This document shows positions 1 through 8,700 of a stretch of 64,000 bases of DNA, one piece after another (within the stretch, counting starts at the first letter, position 1; every line of letters begins with the position of its first letter). Source of the stretch: Paralimibaculum aggregatum (lineage in GTDB: Bacteria > Pseudomonadota > Alphaproteobacteria > Rhodobacterales > Rhodobacteraceae); assembly GCF_030270585.1 (NCBI RefSeq), contig NZ_BSYI01000012.1, positions 62,001-126,000 of the forward strand, read 5' to 3'. The notes beneath the pieces are model-generated. The model did not search any database and had not been told where the DNA came from. It saw nothing but the letters and a program-made list of their open reading frames with translations. The position numbers and the translations under genes were made by a program.

Positions 1-26
1 CGCTGCCGGGGCTGATCGACATCTGA
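1..26 (+). CDS. C-terminal end of an upstream gene (partial)
   Basis: The first bases read in frame as Leu-Pro-Gly-Leu-Ile-Asp-Ile followed by TGA at 24-26, so a plus-strand gene probably ends here, convergent with the GntR regulator. Seven codons are too few to name it. Confidence 0.4.
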
Positions 27-79
27 GGGGGGAGGGGCGCCGCCGGCGCCCCCCTGCCGCCCGCTCGGTCGCCGCCCGC

Positions 80-769
80 TCAGTCCTCGAAATAGTCGGG
101 ATAGGCCGCCTGCGCCTCGGCCACGGTGGCGTCGAGGCGGGTCAGGTGCAGGCGCATGGCGGCGATGGCGCCCGCGCTGTCGCCGCCGCGGAGCCGGGCA
201 TAGATCGTCTCGTGATCCTCGAGGATCTCGTCGAGCCCCGCCTTGTCGGCCAGCGAGAGCATGCAGAGCCGGTCGACATAGACCTTGTTCTCCGCGATCC
301 GGCGAAACGCGAAGGCGCGCCCCGCGGCCTCGCAGATCAGCCGGTGGAAGTCGTAGTCCAGCGCGTTGAAGCGGTCGGTGTCGCGGGCCTCCACGGCGCT
401 GCGCTGCATCGCCAGGCTCGCCTCGAAGCCGGCCTCGCGGCCCCTGATGCCGCGGTCGCAGGCGAGCCGGACCAGCTCGACCTCGAGGGCGGTGCGGATG
501 AAGCGGGTCTCCAGCACCTCGGTTTTCGAGATCCGGCGCACCACGGTCGCCCGCTGCGGCCGGATCGCCACGAGATTGCTGTTGCTCAGCCGGATGAAGG
601 CCTCGCGGACCGGCTGGCGCGAGACCTCGAAGCGCCGGGCGATATCGGCCTCCGAGAGCTTGGTGCCGGGGGTCAGCCGCATGGAGACGATCTCGGCGCG
701 CAGGCGCTCGAAGATATCGTCCGCCGCGGTTCGCCGGACCGTGTCGATAGCGGAAAGTCGTCGGGACAT
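80..769 (-). CDS. GntR-family regulator (FCD/FadR subfamily)
   Basis: A 229-residue DNA-binding repressor or activator. Residues about 15-75 form the winged helix with the GntR signature (ADDIFERLRAEIV, then SRQPVREAFIRL); residues about 85-215 form the all-helical FCD ligand domain (DYDFHRLICEAAG, DHETIYARL), which in this family binds organic acids through a metal. Length is normal for FCD regulators. It is transcribed away from the TRAP transporter/amidase genes, the usual arrangement for a local regulator of uptake and catabolism of one substrate. The ligand is unknown. Confidence 0.9.
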   Translation of the reverse strand: MSRRLSAIDTVRRTAADDIFERLRAEIVSMRLTPGTKLSEADIARRFEVSRQPVREAFIRLSNSNLVAIRPQRATVVRRISKTEVLETRFIRTALEVELVRLACDRGIRGREAGFEASLAMQRSAVEARDTDRFNALDYDFHRLICEAAGRAFAFRRIAENKVYVDRLCMLSLADKAGLDEILEDHETIYARLRGGDSAGAIAAMRLHLTRLDATVAEAQAAYPDYFED

Positions 770-1236
770 CGCACACCTGAGGTTCTGGAGGCTCTACCAT
801 ACCAGATAGCCGGAAAATGGCAAACCGCGCGCCCCGCGCCGCGGGTCCGCGCCCGGTATGCGCCCGGTCCGCGCCGGGTGGGCGAGGCGCCGAGCATTGC
901 CGGAAAGGGCCGGGGCGACGAAGGGGCAGGCGCAGCAATCTTGCCGAATGCGGGCCGGACCCGGACGTCAAGTGTCCGTAAAATTCGGTATACCATGCAA
1001 AAAACATCTTTCTCGCCAGTGCTGGCTTCTGGCATACCTGTGGCTGTCAGGCTCCGATCGGGCGGCCCGCCCGGGCTTGGCAGAGGCCGAATCGTGATCC
1101 AGAATGAAAAACAGACGGGCTTCGATCGGCCGCTGGCCCGTCAAGAACAAATAAGGGCCGCGACCCGCTGCCGCGCTTTCAAGTCGATCAGCAGGGCAAT
1201 GGGGCACCGAATACTGACAGAGAGGACAACGTCGTC
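770..1236. promoter_or_regulatory. Divergent control region between the GntR gene and the TRAP operon
   Basis: 467 bases without a convincing gene. The regulator start lies at the left edge and dctP at the right. It contains a perfect GGTATACC palindrome (987-994) and, near the regulator, TACCATACCAG (795-805), which repeats the TACC half-site. It probably holds the promoters of both directions. A purine-rich GAGAGGA stretch upstream of the dctP ATG is the likely ribosome binding site. No clear -35/-10 pair could be assigned. Confidence 0.55.
987..994. promoter_or_regulatory. Candidate GntR operator GGTATACC
   Basis: A perfect 8-bp palindrome in a locally AT-rich stretch. FCD-type GntR regulators commonly bind palindromes built on GT-N(2-3)-AC, so this is the best operator candidate for the adjacent regulator. 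The assignment is inference from position and shape. Confidence 0.5.
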
Positions 1237-2343
1237 ATGACCGATACACAAGCTCGCCGCAATTTCCTGAAGGGCAGCCTCGTCGCCGGTGCGGCGCTGG
1301 CGACCCCGCATGTCGCCCGCGCGCAGGGGCGCACCCTCAAGATGCAGGGGGCCTGGGGGCCCTCGGCCATCTTCTCGGCGATGGCCGAGCAGTATGTCAC
1401 CCGCGTCAACGAGATGTCGGGCGGTTCGCTCACCGTCGAGTATCTGCCCGCCGGTGCGGTGGTGAAGGCCTTCCAGGTGCAGGACGCGGTCTCCGACGGC
1501 GTGCTCGACGGCGGCCACCAGGTCACCGCCTACTGGTATGGCAAGCACAAGGCCGCCTCGCTGTTCGGCACCGGCCCGGTGTTCGGCGCCAACGCCTCGC
1601 AGATCCTCGCCTGGATCCATTTCGGCGGCGGCCAGGAGCTCTATGACGAGCTGATCAACGACGTGCTCGGCATCAACACCGTGGGCTTCTGGGCGATGCC
1701 GATGCCGGCGCAGCCGCTCGGCTGGTTCAACCGCCATGTCCAGTCGGTCGACGACATGAAGGGCCTGAAATACCGCACCGTGGGCCTCGCCGCCGACATC
1801 ATGCAGTCGATGGGCGTCAACGTCACCCAGCTGCCGGGCGGCGAGATCGTGCCGGCGCTGGAGCGCGGCGTGATCGAGGCCTTCGAGTTCAACAACCCGA
1901 CCTCGGACAAGGAGTTCGGCGCGCAGGACGTGGCCAGCGACTACCACATGGGCTCCTACCACCAGGCCGCGGAGTTCTTCGAGATCATCTGGAACCGCGA
2001 TGTCTACGAGGACCTCTCGCCGGACGAGCAGGCGATCCTGAAATACGCCGCCGAGGCCGCCTCCACCGCCAACTACGGCCTGGCGATGGACAAGTACTCC
2101 GCCGACCTGCAGGACCTGATCGCCAGCGGCACCAAGGTGCACCGCACCGACAGCACCATCATGGCGGCCCAGCTCGAGGCCTGGGACAAGGTGCTCGAGG
2201 GCCTGCTGCAGGACGAGTTCTTCGCCAAGATCGTCGACAGCCAGAAGGCCTGGTCGGAGCGCGTGGCGTTCTACGACCTGATGAACTCGGCGGACTACAA
2301 GCTGGCCTACGACCACTACTTCCCGGGCAAGCTGCCGTTCTGA
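1237..2343 (+). CDS. TRAP transporter periplasmic substrate-binding protein (DctP type)
   Basis: 368 residues. The N-terminus is a twin-arginine signal (RRNFLKGSLVAGAALATPHVARA) rather than a plain Sec signal, so the protein is probably exported folded. The rest matches the DctP/TAXI-like fold of large TRAP binding proteins in the family that takes keto acids and related carboxylates, with the core NEMSGGSLTVEYLPAGAVV and KYRTVGLAADIMQSMG segments. It is the first gene of dctPQM and delivers substrate to the membrane pair downstream. The ATG has a GAGAGGA ribosome site about 11 bases upstream. Substrate unknown; the neighbouring amidase and hydroxyacid dehydrogenase suggest an organic acid or its amide. 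Confidence 0.92.
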   Translation: MTDTQARRNFLKGSLVAGAALATPHVARAQGRTLKMQGAWGPSAIFSAMAEQYVTRVNEMSGGSLTVEYLPAGAVVKAFQVQDAVSDGVLDGGHQVTAYWYGKHKAASLFGTGPVFGANASQILAWIHFGGGQELYDELINDVLGINTVGFWAMPMPAQPLGWFNRHVQSVDDMKGLKYRTVGLAADIMQSMGVNVTQLPGGEIVPALERGVIEAFEFNNPTSDKEFGAQDVASDYHMGSYHQAAEFFEIIWNRDVYEDLSPDEQAILKYAAEAASTANYGLAMDKYSADLQDLIASGTKVHRTDSTIMAAQLEAWDKVLEGLLQDEFFAKIVDSQKAWSERVAFYDLMNSADYKLAYDHYFPGKLPF

Positions 2344-2385
2344 CCCAGCAGCAACCGACGCCCGCAAGGGCCTGACACCGGAACA

Positions 2386-2413
2386 CGGGGTGGGGGGGAG
2401 ACCCTCCGCCCCG
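2386..2413 (+). terminator. Intercistronic hairpin between dctP and dctQ
   Basis: CGGGG-T-GGGGGG pairs with CCCTCC-GCCCCG around a short loop, giving about 12 pairs including two G-U. There is no T-run, so it is more likely a partial terminator or mRNA 3'-end stabiliser that keeps the binding protein more abundant than the membrane subunits, as is common in binding-protein transport operons. Confidence 0.5.
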
Positions 2414-2441
2414 GCACGCATGGTTCAACTCGGGACGGGAC

Positions 2442-3050
2442 ATGGCCACAGCCATAACGATGATCGACCGGCTCACCGCCTGGTTCGGAAAGGCATTCGC
2501 CTGGTGCATCCTCATCATGACCTTCGGCACCGCCTATGAGGTGTTCGTGCGCTACGTGCTCAACGCGCCGACCTCCTGGGCCTTCGACCTGAGCTACAGC
2601 ATGTATGGCGCGCTGTTCATGATCGGCGGCGCCTACACGCTGGCGCGCAACGGCCATGTCCGCGGCGATTTCCTGTATCGGCTGTGGAAGCCGCGCACCC
2701 AGGCGCGGGTCGAGATGATCCTGTATTTCGTGTTCTTCTTCCCGGGGGTGCTGGCGCTGATCTTCGCCGGCTGGAAATACGCCTCGCGCTCGATCGGCTA
2801 TGGCGAGGTCAGCATCAACTCGCCGGCCGGGATGCCGGTCTATCACCTCAAGACGATCATCGTCGTGGCCGGCGTGCTGCTGCTGCTGCAGGGCATCGCG
2901 CAGGTGCTGCGCTGCCTGCAATGCATCCGCACCGGGCAGTGGGATGAGGCCGAGGACGATGTCGAGGAGCTCGAGCAGATCCTGCTGAACCGGGCACAGG
3001 AAGAGAAGGCGGCCGCCGAAGCGGCCAGTGCCCGGGAGGCCCGCCGATGA
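2442..3050 (+). CDS. TRAP transporter small membrane subunit (DctQ type)
   Basis: 202 residues with four hydrophobic segments (about 15-38, 55-75, 95-120, 135-158) separated by short charged loops, the DctQ layout, and motif RYVLNAPTSWAFDLS near residue 35 typical of this subunit. The C-terminal 40 residues are an unusually long acidic then Ala/Glu-rich tail. It pairs with DctM in the inner membrane. Its TGA overlaps the dctM ATG (ATGA), indicating translational coupling. Confidence 0.9.
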   Translation: MATAITMIDRLTAWFGKAFAWCILIMTFGTAYEVFVRYVLNAPTSWAFDLSYSMYGALFMIGGAYTLARNGHVRGDFLYRLWKPRTQARVEMILYFVFFFPGVLALIFAGWKYASRSIGYGEVSINSPAGMPVYHLKTIIVVAGVLLLLQGIAQVLRCLQCIRTGQWDEAEDDVEELEQILLNRAQEEKAAAEAASAREARR

Positions 3051-4474
3051 CCGACCCGCAGATCGCGATCGCGATGCTGGCGATCTTCATCCTCTGCATC
3101 TTCTTCGGCTTTCCGGTCGCCTTCACCCTGATGGGGATGGCGGTGATCTTCGGCTACTACGCCTATTTCAACCCGGACCGGCAATGGCGCGCCTATGAAC
3201 GCGCGGTGGAATCCGGCGACGCGGGATCACTGGAACTGGCAGGGGAATGGTTGGGAGGGTTCCTCAACAACAACATATTCAACCTGTTCGTCAACCAGAC
3301 CTATTCGGTGATGACGAACGACGTGCTGACGGCGATCCCGCTGTTCCTCTTCATGGGATACGTGGTGGAGCGGGCCAACATCGTGACCCGCCTGTTCGAG
3401 ACGCTGTACATCACCGCGAAGAACCTGCCGGGGGCGATGGCGGTGGCGGCGCTGGCGACCTGCGCGATGTTCGCGACCGCCACCGGCATCATCGGCGCGG
3501 TGGTGACCCTGATGGGGATGCTGGCGCTGCCCTCGATGCTGAAGGCGCGCTACGACGTCTCCTTCGCCGCCGGCGTGATCTGCGCGGGCGGCTGCCTCGG
3601 CATCCTGATCCCGCCCTCGATCATGCTGATTGTCTATGCCGCGACCTCCAACGTCTCGATCGTCAAGCTCTATGCCGGCGCGCTGTTCCCGGGCTTCCTG
3701 CTGGCCGGGCTCTACATGATCTATGTCGTCGGGCGGGCCTGGCTGAACCCCGCGCTGGCACCGAAGCCGCCGGTGGTCGAGGGCGAGCAGCCGCTCGGCA
3801 CCGGGCAGGTGATCTACATGCTGGCGACCTCGTTCTTCCCGCTGGCCTTCCTGATCCTCTCGGTGCTCGGCGCGATCCTGTTCGGCCTCGCGACGCCGTC
3901 GGAGGCGGCCTCGATCGGCGCGCTCGGCGGGCTGCTGCTGGCGGTGGCCTATCGCTCGCTGACCTGGGACCGGCTGCGCGAGAGCGTCTATCTCACGGTG
4001 CGCACCTCGGCGATGGTCTGCTGGATGTTCGTCGGCTCCTGGACCTTCTCCTCGGTGTTCTCCTATCTCGGCGGCGAGAACCTGATCGAGGAGTTCGTGC
4101 TCGGCATGAACCTCTCGCCGATCATGTTCCTGATCATGGCGCAGCTCATCATCTTCCTGCTGGGCTGGCCGCTGGAATGGTCGGAGATCATCATCATCTT
4201 CGTGCCGATCTTCCTGCCGCTGCTGCCGCATTTCGGGATCGACCCGCTGTTCTTCGGCATCCTGATCGCGCTCAACCTGCAGACATCGTTCCTGACACCA
4301 CCAATGGCGATGGCGGCCTACTACCTGAAGGGGGTGGCACCACGCGGGGTCGAGCTGACGCAGATCTTCAAGGGCGTGTTCCCCTATCTCGGGATGATCC
4401 TGCTCTCGATGGTGCTGCTCTACAGCTTCCCGCAGATCGCCTTCTGGCTGCCGGAGCAGGTCTATGGCCGCTAG
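3047..4474 (+). CDS. TRAP transporter large permease subunit (DctM type)
   Basis: 475 residues with about 12-13 membrane segments and the DctM core motifs (FMGYVVERANI, GGCLGILIPPSIMLIVYA, LGWPLEWSEIIIIFVPI, TPPMAMAAYYLKG). It forms the sodium-driven transport channel with DctQ. The length is slightly larger than the usual ~430 because of an extra charged insert (residues about 45-65, DRQWRAYERAVESGD). Starts within the ATGA overlap with dctQ and overlaps the next gene by 11 bases, so dctQ, dctM and the amidase are coupled. Confidence 0.93.
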   Translation: MTDPQIAIAMLAIFILCIFFGFPVAFTLMGMAVIFGYYAYFNPDRQWRAYERAVESGDAGSLELAGEWLGGFLNNNIFNLFVNQTYSVMTNDVLTAIPLFLFMGYVVERANIVTRLFETLYITAKNLPGAMAVAALATCAMFATATGIIGAVVTLMGMLALPSMLKARYDVSFAAGVICAGGCLGILIPPSIMLIVYAATSNVSIVKLYAGALFPGFLLAGLYMIYVVGRAWLNPALAPKPPVVEGEQPLGTGQVIYMLATSFFPLAFLILSVLGAILFGLATPSEAASIGALGGLLLAVAYRSLTWDRLRESVYLTVRTSAMVCWMFVGSWTFSSVFSYLGGENLIEEFVLGMNLSPIMFLIMAQLIIFLLGWPLEWSEIIIIFVPIFLPLLPHFGIDPLFFGILIALNLQTSFLTPPMAMAAYYLKGVAPRGVELTQIFKGVFPYLGMILLSMVLLYSFPQIAFWLPEQVYGR

Positions 4475-5891
4475 GCCCGTGCAGATCGGGGAAACCGCGG
4501 TGCCCACGGCGCGCGAGGCGGCGCGGGCGATCGCCGAGGGCCGGCTCACCGCGACGGCGCTGGTGGAGCACTGCCTGGCGCGGATCGACGCGGTGGAGGA
4601 CCGGGTCCGCGCCTGGGTGCATGTGGACCGGCGGGGCGCGCTGGCGCAGGCCGCGGCGCTCGACGCGCACCGGCAGAGCGGGCGGCCGACCGGCCCGCTG
4701 CACGGCGTGCCGGTGGGCATCAAGGACAACATCGACGTCGCCGGCCTGCCCTGCGAGCGCGGCGTCGCCTCCGAGGCGGGGCGCACCGCCGGCCGGGATG
4801 CCGAGATCGTCCGGCGCCTGCGCAATGCCGGCGCGATCATCCTCGGCAAGACCGTGACCACCGAGCTTGCCGGCTACCCGCCCTCGGTCACCCGCAACCC
4901 GCACGACCCGGCGCGCACGCCGGGGGGCTCCTCCGCCGGCTCGGCGGCGGCGGTGGCGGCCGGGATGGTGCCGCTCGCGGTCGGCTCGCAGACCAACGGC
5001 TCGGTGATCCGCCCGGCCAGCTTCTGCGGCATCTTCGGCTTCAAGCCGAGCTTCGGCACGATCCCGCGCACCGGGGTGATGCCGAACGCGCCCTCGCTCG
5101 ACCATCTCGGCCTGATGTCGCGCGCGCTCGAGGATCTCTCGCTGGTCGAGCTGCTGGCCGGGGCCGACGGCGCCGACCCGGACGCCCATGCCGCCGCCAG
5201 CCCGCTCGCCGCGGTGGCCGCTAGCGCCGCGCCGGCGCGCCCCGCCTTCGCCTTCGTGCCGGGGCCGGCCTGGGATGCCGAGGCCGAGCCGGCCACCCGC
5301 GATGGCTTCGAGCAGCTCGCCGCGGCGCTCGATGCGATCGTCGATCCGGTGCCGCTGGCCGCCGTCTTCGACGAGACGCTGGGCCATATCCGCGCGATCA
5401 TGGCGGCCGAGGGCGCCCGCGATCTCGGCCATTACCTCGACCGCGACCCGGAGGGCCTCGGCGCCCCCAACCGGGCGCTGATCGAGGAGGGCCGGCGGAT
5501 CTCCGCGGCCGACTATCTGCGCGCCCGCGCCGCGCAGGCCGCGATGCGCGCCGGGCTCGGCGAGATCTTCGCGCGCTACGACGCGATCATCACCCCCGCC
5601 ACCGCCGGCGAGGCGCCGCCCGCCGACAGCACCGGCAGCCCGGCCTTCTGCTCGCTCTGGACGCTGACCGGGCTGCCCGCCGTGACCCTGCCGCTGCTCA
5701 CCGGGCCGAACGGCCTGCCGGTGGGCGTCCAGCTGGTCGGCGCCTGGCGCGACGATGCCCGGCTCCTGCGCACCGCGCGCTGGATCGCCGGGAGCCTGTC
5801 CGACAGCCTGCCGGACGACGTCCCGGGCACCCCTGGCACCCCCAGTACCCCCGGCACCCGCACCGACACCGACCGCCGAGAGGAGACCTGA
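4464..5891 (+). CDS. Amidase (amidase signature family)
   Basis: 475 residues; hydrolyses a carboxamide to acid and ammonia. The Ser-cisSer-Lys triad is visible: Lys in VGIKDNID (near residue 88), the Gly/Ser-rich signature TPGGSSAGSAAAVAAGM (near 153-170) and SQTNGSVIRPASFCGIFGFKPS. Family length is ~450-500. A Pro/Thr-rich tail (GTPGTPSTPGT) is a low-complexity extension. Overlap with dctM and position in the TRAP operon suggest it acts on the imported compound or its derivative. Exact substrate unknown; other members of the family are GatA, allophanate hydrolase and aryl amidases, and a GatA role is unlikely as gatB/C are absent. Confidence 0.88.
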   Translation: MAARPVQIGETAVPTAREAARAIAEGRLTATALVEHCLARIDAVEDRVRAWVHVDRRGALAQAAALDAHRQSGRPTGPLHGVPVGIKDNIDVAGLPCERGVASEAGRTAGRDAEIVRRLRNAGAIILGKTVTTELAGYPPSVTRNPHDPARTPGGSSAGSAAAVAAGMVPLAVGSQTNGSVIRPASFCGIFGFKPSFGTIPRTGVMPNAPSLDHLGLMSRALEDLSLVELLAGADGADPDAHAAASPLAAVAASAAPARPAFAFVPGPAWDAEAEPATRDGFEQLAAALDAIVDPVPLAAVFDETLGHIRAIMAAEGARDLGHYLDRDPEGLGAPNRALIEEGRRISAADYLRARAAQAAMRAGLGEIFARYDAIITPATAGEAPPADSTGSPAFCSLWTLTGLPAVTLPLLTGPNGLPVGVQLVGAWRDDARLLRTARWIAGSLSDSLPDDVPGTPGTPSTPGTRTDTDRREET

Positions 5892-5894
5892 CCC

Positions 5895-6182
5895 ATGCTC
5901 GCCGCGATCCCCATCCCCGTCCTGCTCGGTCTCGGCGCGGTCGCCGTGATCGTGCTGGCGATCTGCATGCCCGGCGCGCTGGCGATCGGCGCGCTCGCCT
6001 TCTTCGTCGCGATCATGGCCTGGCACGTGCCCGAGCCGGATCTCATCATCTGCATCTCGGTGGTGGTGGCGATGGCCGCCTTCGACTTCGCCCGCGAGTG
6101 GTTCCAGCATCGCAACGGCACCGCGGAGGGCGCCGCGGACGGCGACGGCGCCGGCGGCGACAGCGGGGAGGGCGGCCAATGA
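5895..6182 (+). CDS. Small membrane protein of unknown function
   Basis: 95 residues: two or three hydrophobic helices (about 3-26, 27-45, 50-68) and a Gly/Asp-rich acidic cytosolic or periplasmic tail. No family recognised. It is a real operon member by context: it starts four bases after the amidase stop with a GGAG ribosome site inside the amidase end, and its TGA overlaps the ATG of the dehydrogenase (ATGA). It could be an accessory subunit of the transporter, but that is inference. Confidence 0.7.
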   Translation: MLAAIPIPVLLGLGAVAVIVLAICMPGALAIGALAFFVAIMAWHVPEPDLIICISVVVAMAAFDFAREWFQHRNGTAEGAADGDGAGGDSGEGGQ

Positions 6183-7135
6183 CCCGCGTTCTGGTCACCC
6201 GCCGGCTCACCGATGCCGTCCATGCCCGCGTCGAGCGCGACTACGAGGCGGTGCTCAACATGGCCGACCGGGTGTTCACCCGCGACGAGCTGATCGCCGC
6301 CTGCCAGGAGGTCGACGCGGTGATCCCCTGCCATTCCGAGATCTTCGACGCCGCGGTGATCGCCGCCCTGCCGGACCGGCTGAAGGTGATCGCCAACCAC
6401 TCCGTCGGGGTCGATCACGTCGATCTGGCGGCCGCGAAGGCGCGCGGCGTGATCGTCACCAACACGCCGGACGTGCTCTCCGACGCCACCGCCGAGATCG
6501 CCATGCTCTGCATGCTGGGCGCGGCGCGGCGCGGCTCCGAGGGCGACCGCATGGTGCGCGAGGGGCGGTGGGACTTCTGGTCGCCCGCCTTCATGGTCGG
6601 CCGGCAGGTCACCGGCAAGCGGCTCGGCATCCTCGGCATGGGCCGGGTGGGCCGCGCGATGGCCGATCGCGGCCGCGGCTTCGGCATGGAGATCCACTAC
6701 CACAACCGCCGCCGGCTCGAGCCTGCGGCCGAGAAGGGCGCGGTCTATCACGACACGCTGGAGGGGCTGCTGGCGGTCTCCGACGTGCTCTCGCTGCACT
6801 GCCCGGCGACGCCCGAGAACACCGGGGTGATGAACGCTGCCGCCTTCGCGCGGATGCCCGACGGCGCGATCCTGGTCAACACCGCCCGCGGCGCGCTGGT
6901 CGACGAGGCGGCGCTGGTGGCGGCGCTGCGCTCCGGCAAGCTGTTCGCCGCGGGGCTCGACGTGTTCCGCACCGAGCCCGGCGGCAACCCCGAGATCGCG
7001 GCGCTGGAGAACGTCTTCCTGCTGCCGCATATCGGCTCGGCCACCACCGAGACGCGCGACGCGATGGGCTTCCGGGCGCTCGACAACGTCGATGCCGTCT
7101 TCGCCGGCCGCGAGCCCGGCGACCGGGTGGCCTGA
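6179..7135 (+). CDS. D-2-hydroxyacid dehydrogenase (glyoxylate/hydroxypyruvate reductase-like)
   Basis: 318 residues. NAD(P)-dependent interconversion of a D-2-hydroxy acid and a 2-keto acid. Seen: the catalytic-domain segment ANHSVGVDHVDLAAA, Rossmann GxGxxG in LGILGMGRVGRAMADRG (residues about 147-163), catalytic Arg in VNTARGALVDE, Glu in RTEPGGNPE and His in LLPHIGSAT. The ATGA overlap with the previous gene supports the start at 6179 rather than an upstream Arg-rich extension. It closes the operon and presumably processes the product of the amidase step. Confidence 0.9.
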   Translation: MTRVLVTRRLTDAVHARVERDYEAVLNMADRVFTRDELIAACQEVDAVIPCHSEIFDAAVIAALPDRLKVIANHSVGVDHVDLAAAKARGVIVTNTPDVLSDATAEIAMLCMLGAARRGSEGDRMVREGRWDFWSPAFMVGRQVTGKRLGILGMGRVGRAMADRGRGFGMEIHYHNRRRLEPAAEKGAVYHDTLEGLLAVSDVLSLHCPATPENTGVMNAAAFARMPDGAILVNTARGALVDEAALVAALRSGKLFAAGLDVFRTEPGGNPEIAALENVFLLPHIGSATTETRDAMGFRALDNVDAVFAGREPGDRVA

Positions 7136-7140
7136 GAACC

Positions 7141-7490
7141 GCGCAGCGGGCCGGCACGACGGGGCTGCGTGGCGGGCCGTCACGATGGGGCCAGCCGACG
7201 GACCGGCACGACGGGGCCGGCCGACGGACTGGCACGATGGGGCTAGCCGACGGACCGGCATGACGGGGCTGCGCGGCGGGCCGGAATGATGGGGCCGGTT
7301 GATGGGCGGGTGCGACGGGGCCGGCCGACGGACCGGCACGATGGGGCCGGCCGACGGACCGGCACGATGGGGCCGGCCGACGGACCGGCACGACGGGGCC
7401 GGCCGACGGACTGGCAAGACGGGGCTGGCCGACGGGCCGGCATGATGGGGCCGGTTGATGGGCGGGTGCGACGGGGCTGCGCGGCACGAC
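7141..7490. repeat. Tandem array of 26-bp direct repeats, about 13 copies
   Basis: The GGGG tract of each unit recurs at 7161, 7187, 7213, 7239, 7265, 7291, 7317, 7343, 7369, 7395, 7421, 7447 and 7473, exactly 26 bases apart every time. The unit is roughly GACCGGCACGATGGGG followed by CCGGCCGACG, with scattered substitutions (for example GGTTGATGGGCGGGTGC variants at 7297 and 7453) but no indels. Units have no spacers, so this is not CRISPR. Since 26 is not a multiple of three the array is open in several frames; long open frames across it are artefacts of the repeat. Confidence 0.9.
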
Positions 7491-7674
7491 CGCTAGCCGG
7501 ATGCGCGCGCCGACCCCCGTTCCCCCGCTCCGCTCCGGCGGGCCGGGAGAGTCCCGAATGGCGCTGTCCGGCCGAAGGGTTCACGGGACGCTTCCCGGCC
7601 CCATCTCCCGCCGCGGTCCGGCGGCAGGTGGGTGGGCGCGCCCCTTTGCCCCCGTCCGGCCTTGTCCCGACTGG

Positions 7675-8700
7675 AGGTTCTCAAGACCCCACCCGCCCCG
7701 TCCCGCGGCGTTCCGGGGAGAGGTTCTTGGAAAGGTTCTTCCTCCCACCCCGCCGCGTCCCGACAGGAGGTTCGCAGAACCCTTCCCGCCCTCGCCCACG
7801 GCGTTCCGACGAGAGGTTCACAGGAATATTCCTCCCCCGCCTCGCCGCGTTCCGGAAGGAGGTTCGCGGGAACCTTCCCACCATCGCCCACGGCGTTCCG
7901 ACGGGAGTTTCACAGGAACATTCTTCCCCCGCCCCGCAGCGTTCCGGAAGGAGGTTCGCGGGAACATTCCTCCCCCCACCCCGCCGCGTTCCGGCAGGAG
8001 GTTCGACGGAACCTTCCCGCCCGCACCTCTCAGCATTCCAATGGGAGGTTCGCGGGAACATTCTTCCCCGATCCCGCGGCGTTCCGAGGGAAGGTTCGCA
8101 GGAACCTTCCTGCCCGCACCTGCCGGGTTCCGAGGGGAGGTTCGCGGGAACCTTCCTGCCTCCCTCCTGCTGCGTTCGGAGGGGAGGTCTGCGGGAACCG
8201 TTCCGCACGCGCCCCGTCGCGTTCCGAAGAGAGGTTCGCAGGAACCGTCCGGCACGCGTCTGCAGCGTTCCGACGGGAGGTTTGCGGGAACCATTCCGCG
8301 CGCGCCCCGTCGCGTTCCCAAGAGAGGTTCGCGGGAGCCGTCCGGCCCGTGCCCGCAGTGTTCCGACGGGAGGTTCTCGGGAACCTTCTCGCCTCCGACC
8401 TACCGCGTTCCGGGGGGAGGTTCGGAGGAACCTTTCAGGCCGCACCCGCAGCGTTCGGAGGGGAGGTTCGCGGGATCGGTTCCGCCAGCACACCGCCGCG
8501 TTCCGAGGAGCGGTTTGCGGGAGGCTTTCTGCCTCCGCCCTGCTGCGGTCGGCGGGGAGGCTTGCAGGGAGCCTTCCGGCTTCGCGCCGCGACGTGCCTG
8601 CTGGGCGCCGCGGGATCGTTCCCGCCTTCGCCCCGCCGGGTTCGGAGGCGAGGCTTGCGGGGACTTTGCCACCCTCGCCCCGTGGTGTTCGGCGGGCGGC
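7675..8700. repeat. Tandem array of ~46.5-bp direct repeats with palindromic core, about 20 copies
   Basis: The AGGTTC core occurs at 7675, 7721, 7768, 7814, 7860, (7906), 7952, 7999, 8046, 8092, 8138, 8185, 8232, 8278, 8325, 8371, 8418, 8464, 8511, 8558 and weakly to about 8697. Spacing alternates between 46 and 47, i.e. 93-bp dimers. Consensus of a unit: GCGTTCCGACGGG, then AGGTTCGCGGGAACCTTCC, then a C-rich linker. The core contains GGTTC-N-GAACC and a nested GTTCC...GGAAC pair. Copies diverge to the right. All three plus frames and one minus frame stay open because units lack stops; no protein is supported. Confidence 0.88.

Noticed and set aside
1141-2421. Long antisense frame opposite the TRAP binding protein
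   Set aside because: It is a shadow of the dctP gene on the plus strand and has no family features.
7141-8700. Possible CRISPR array
   Set aside because: Units are contiguous without unique spacers, and no cas genes are nearby. The period and divergence fit tandem direct repeats instead.
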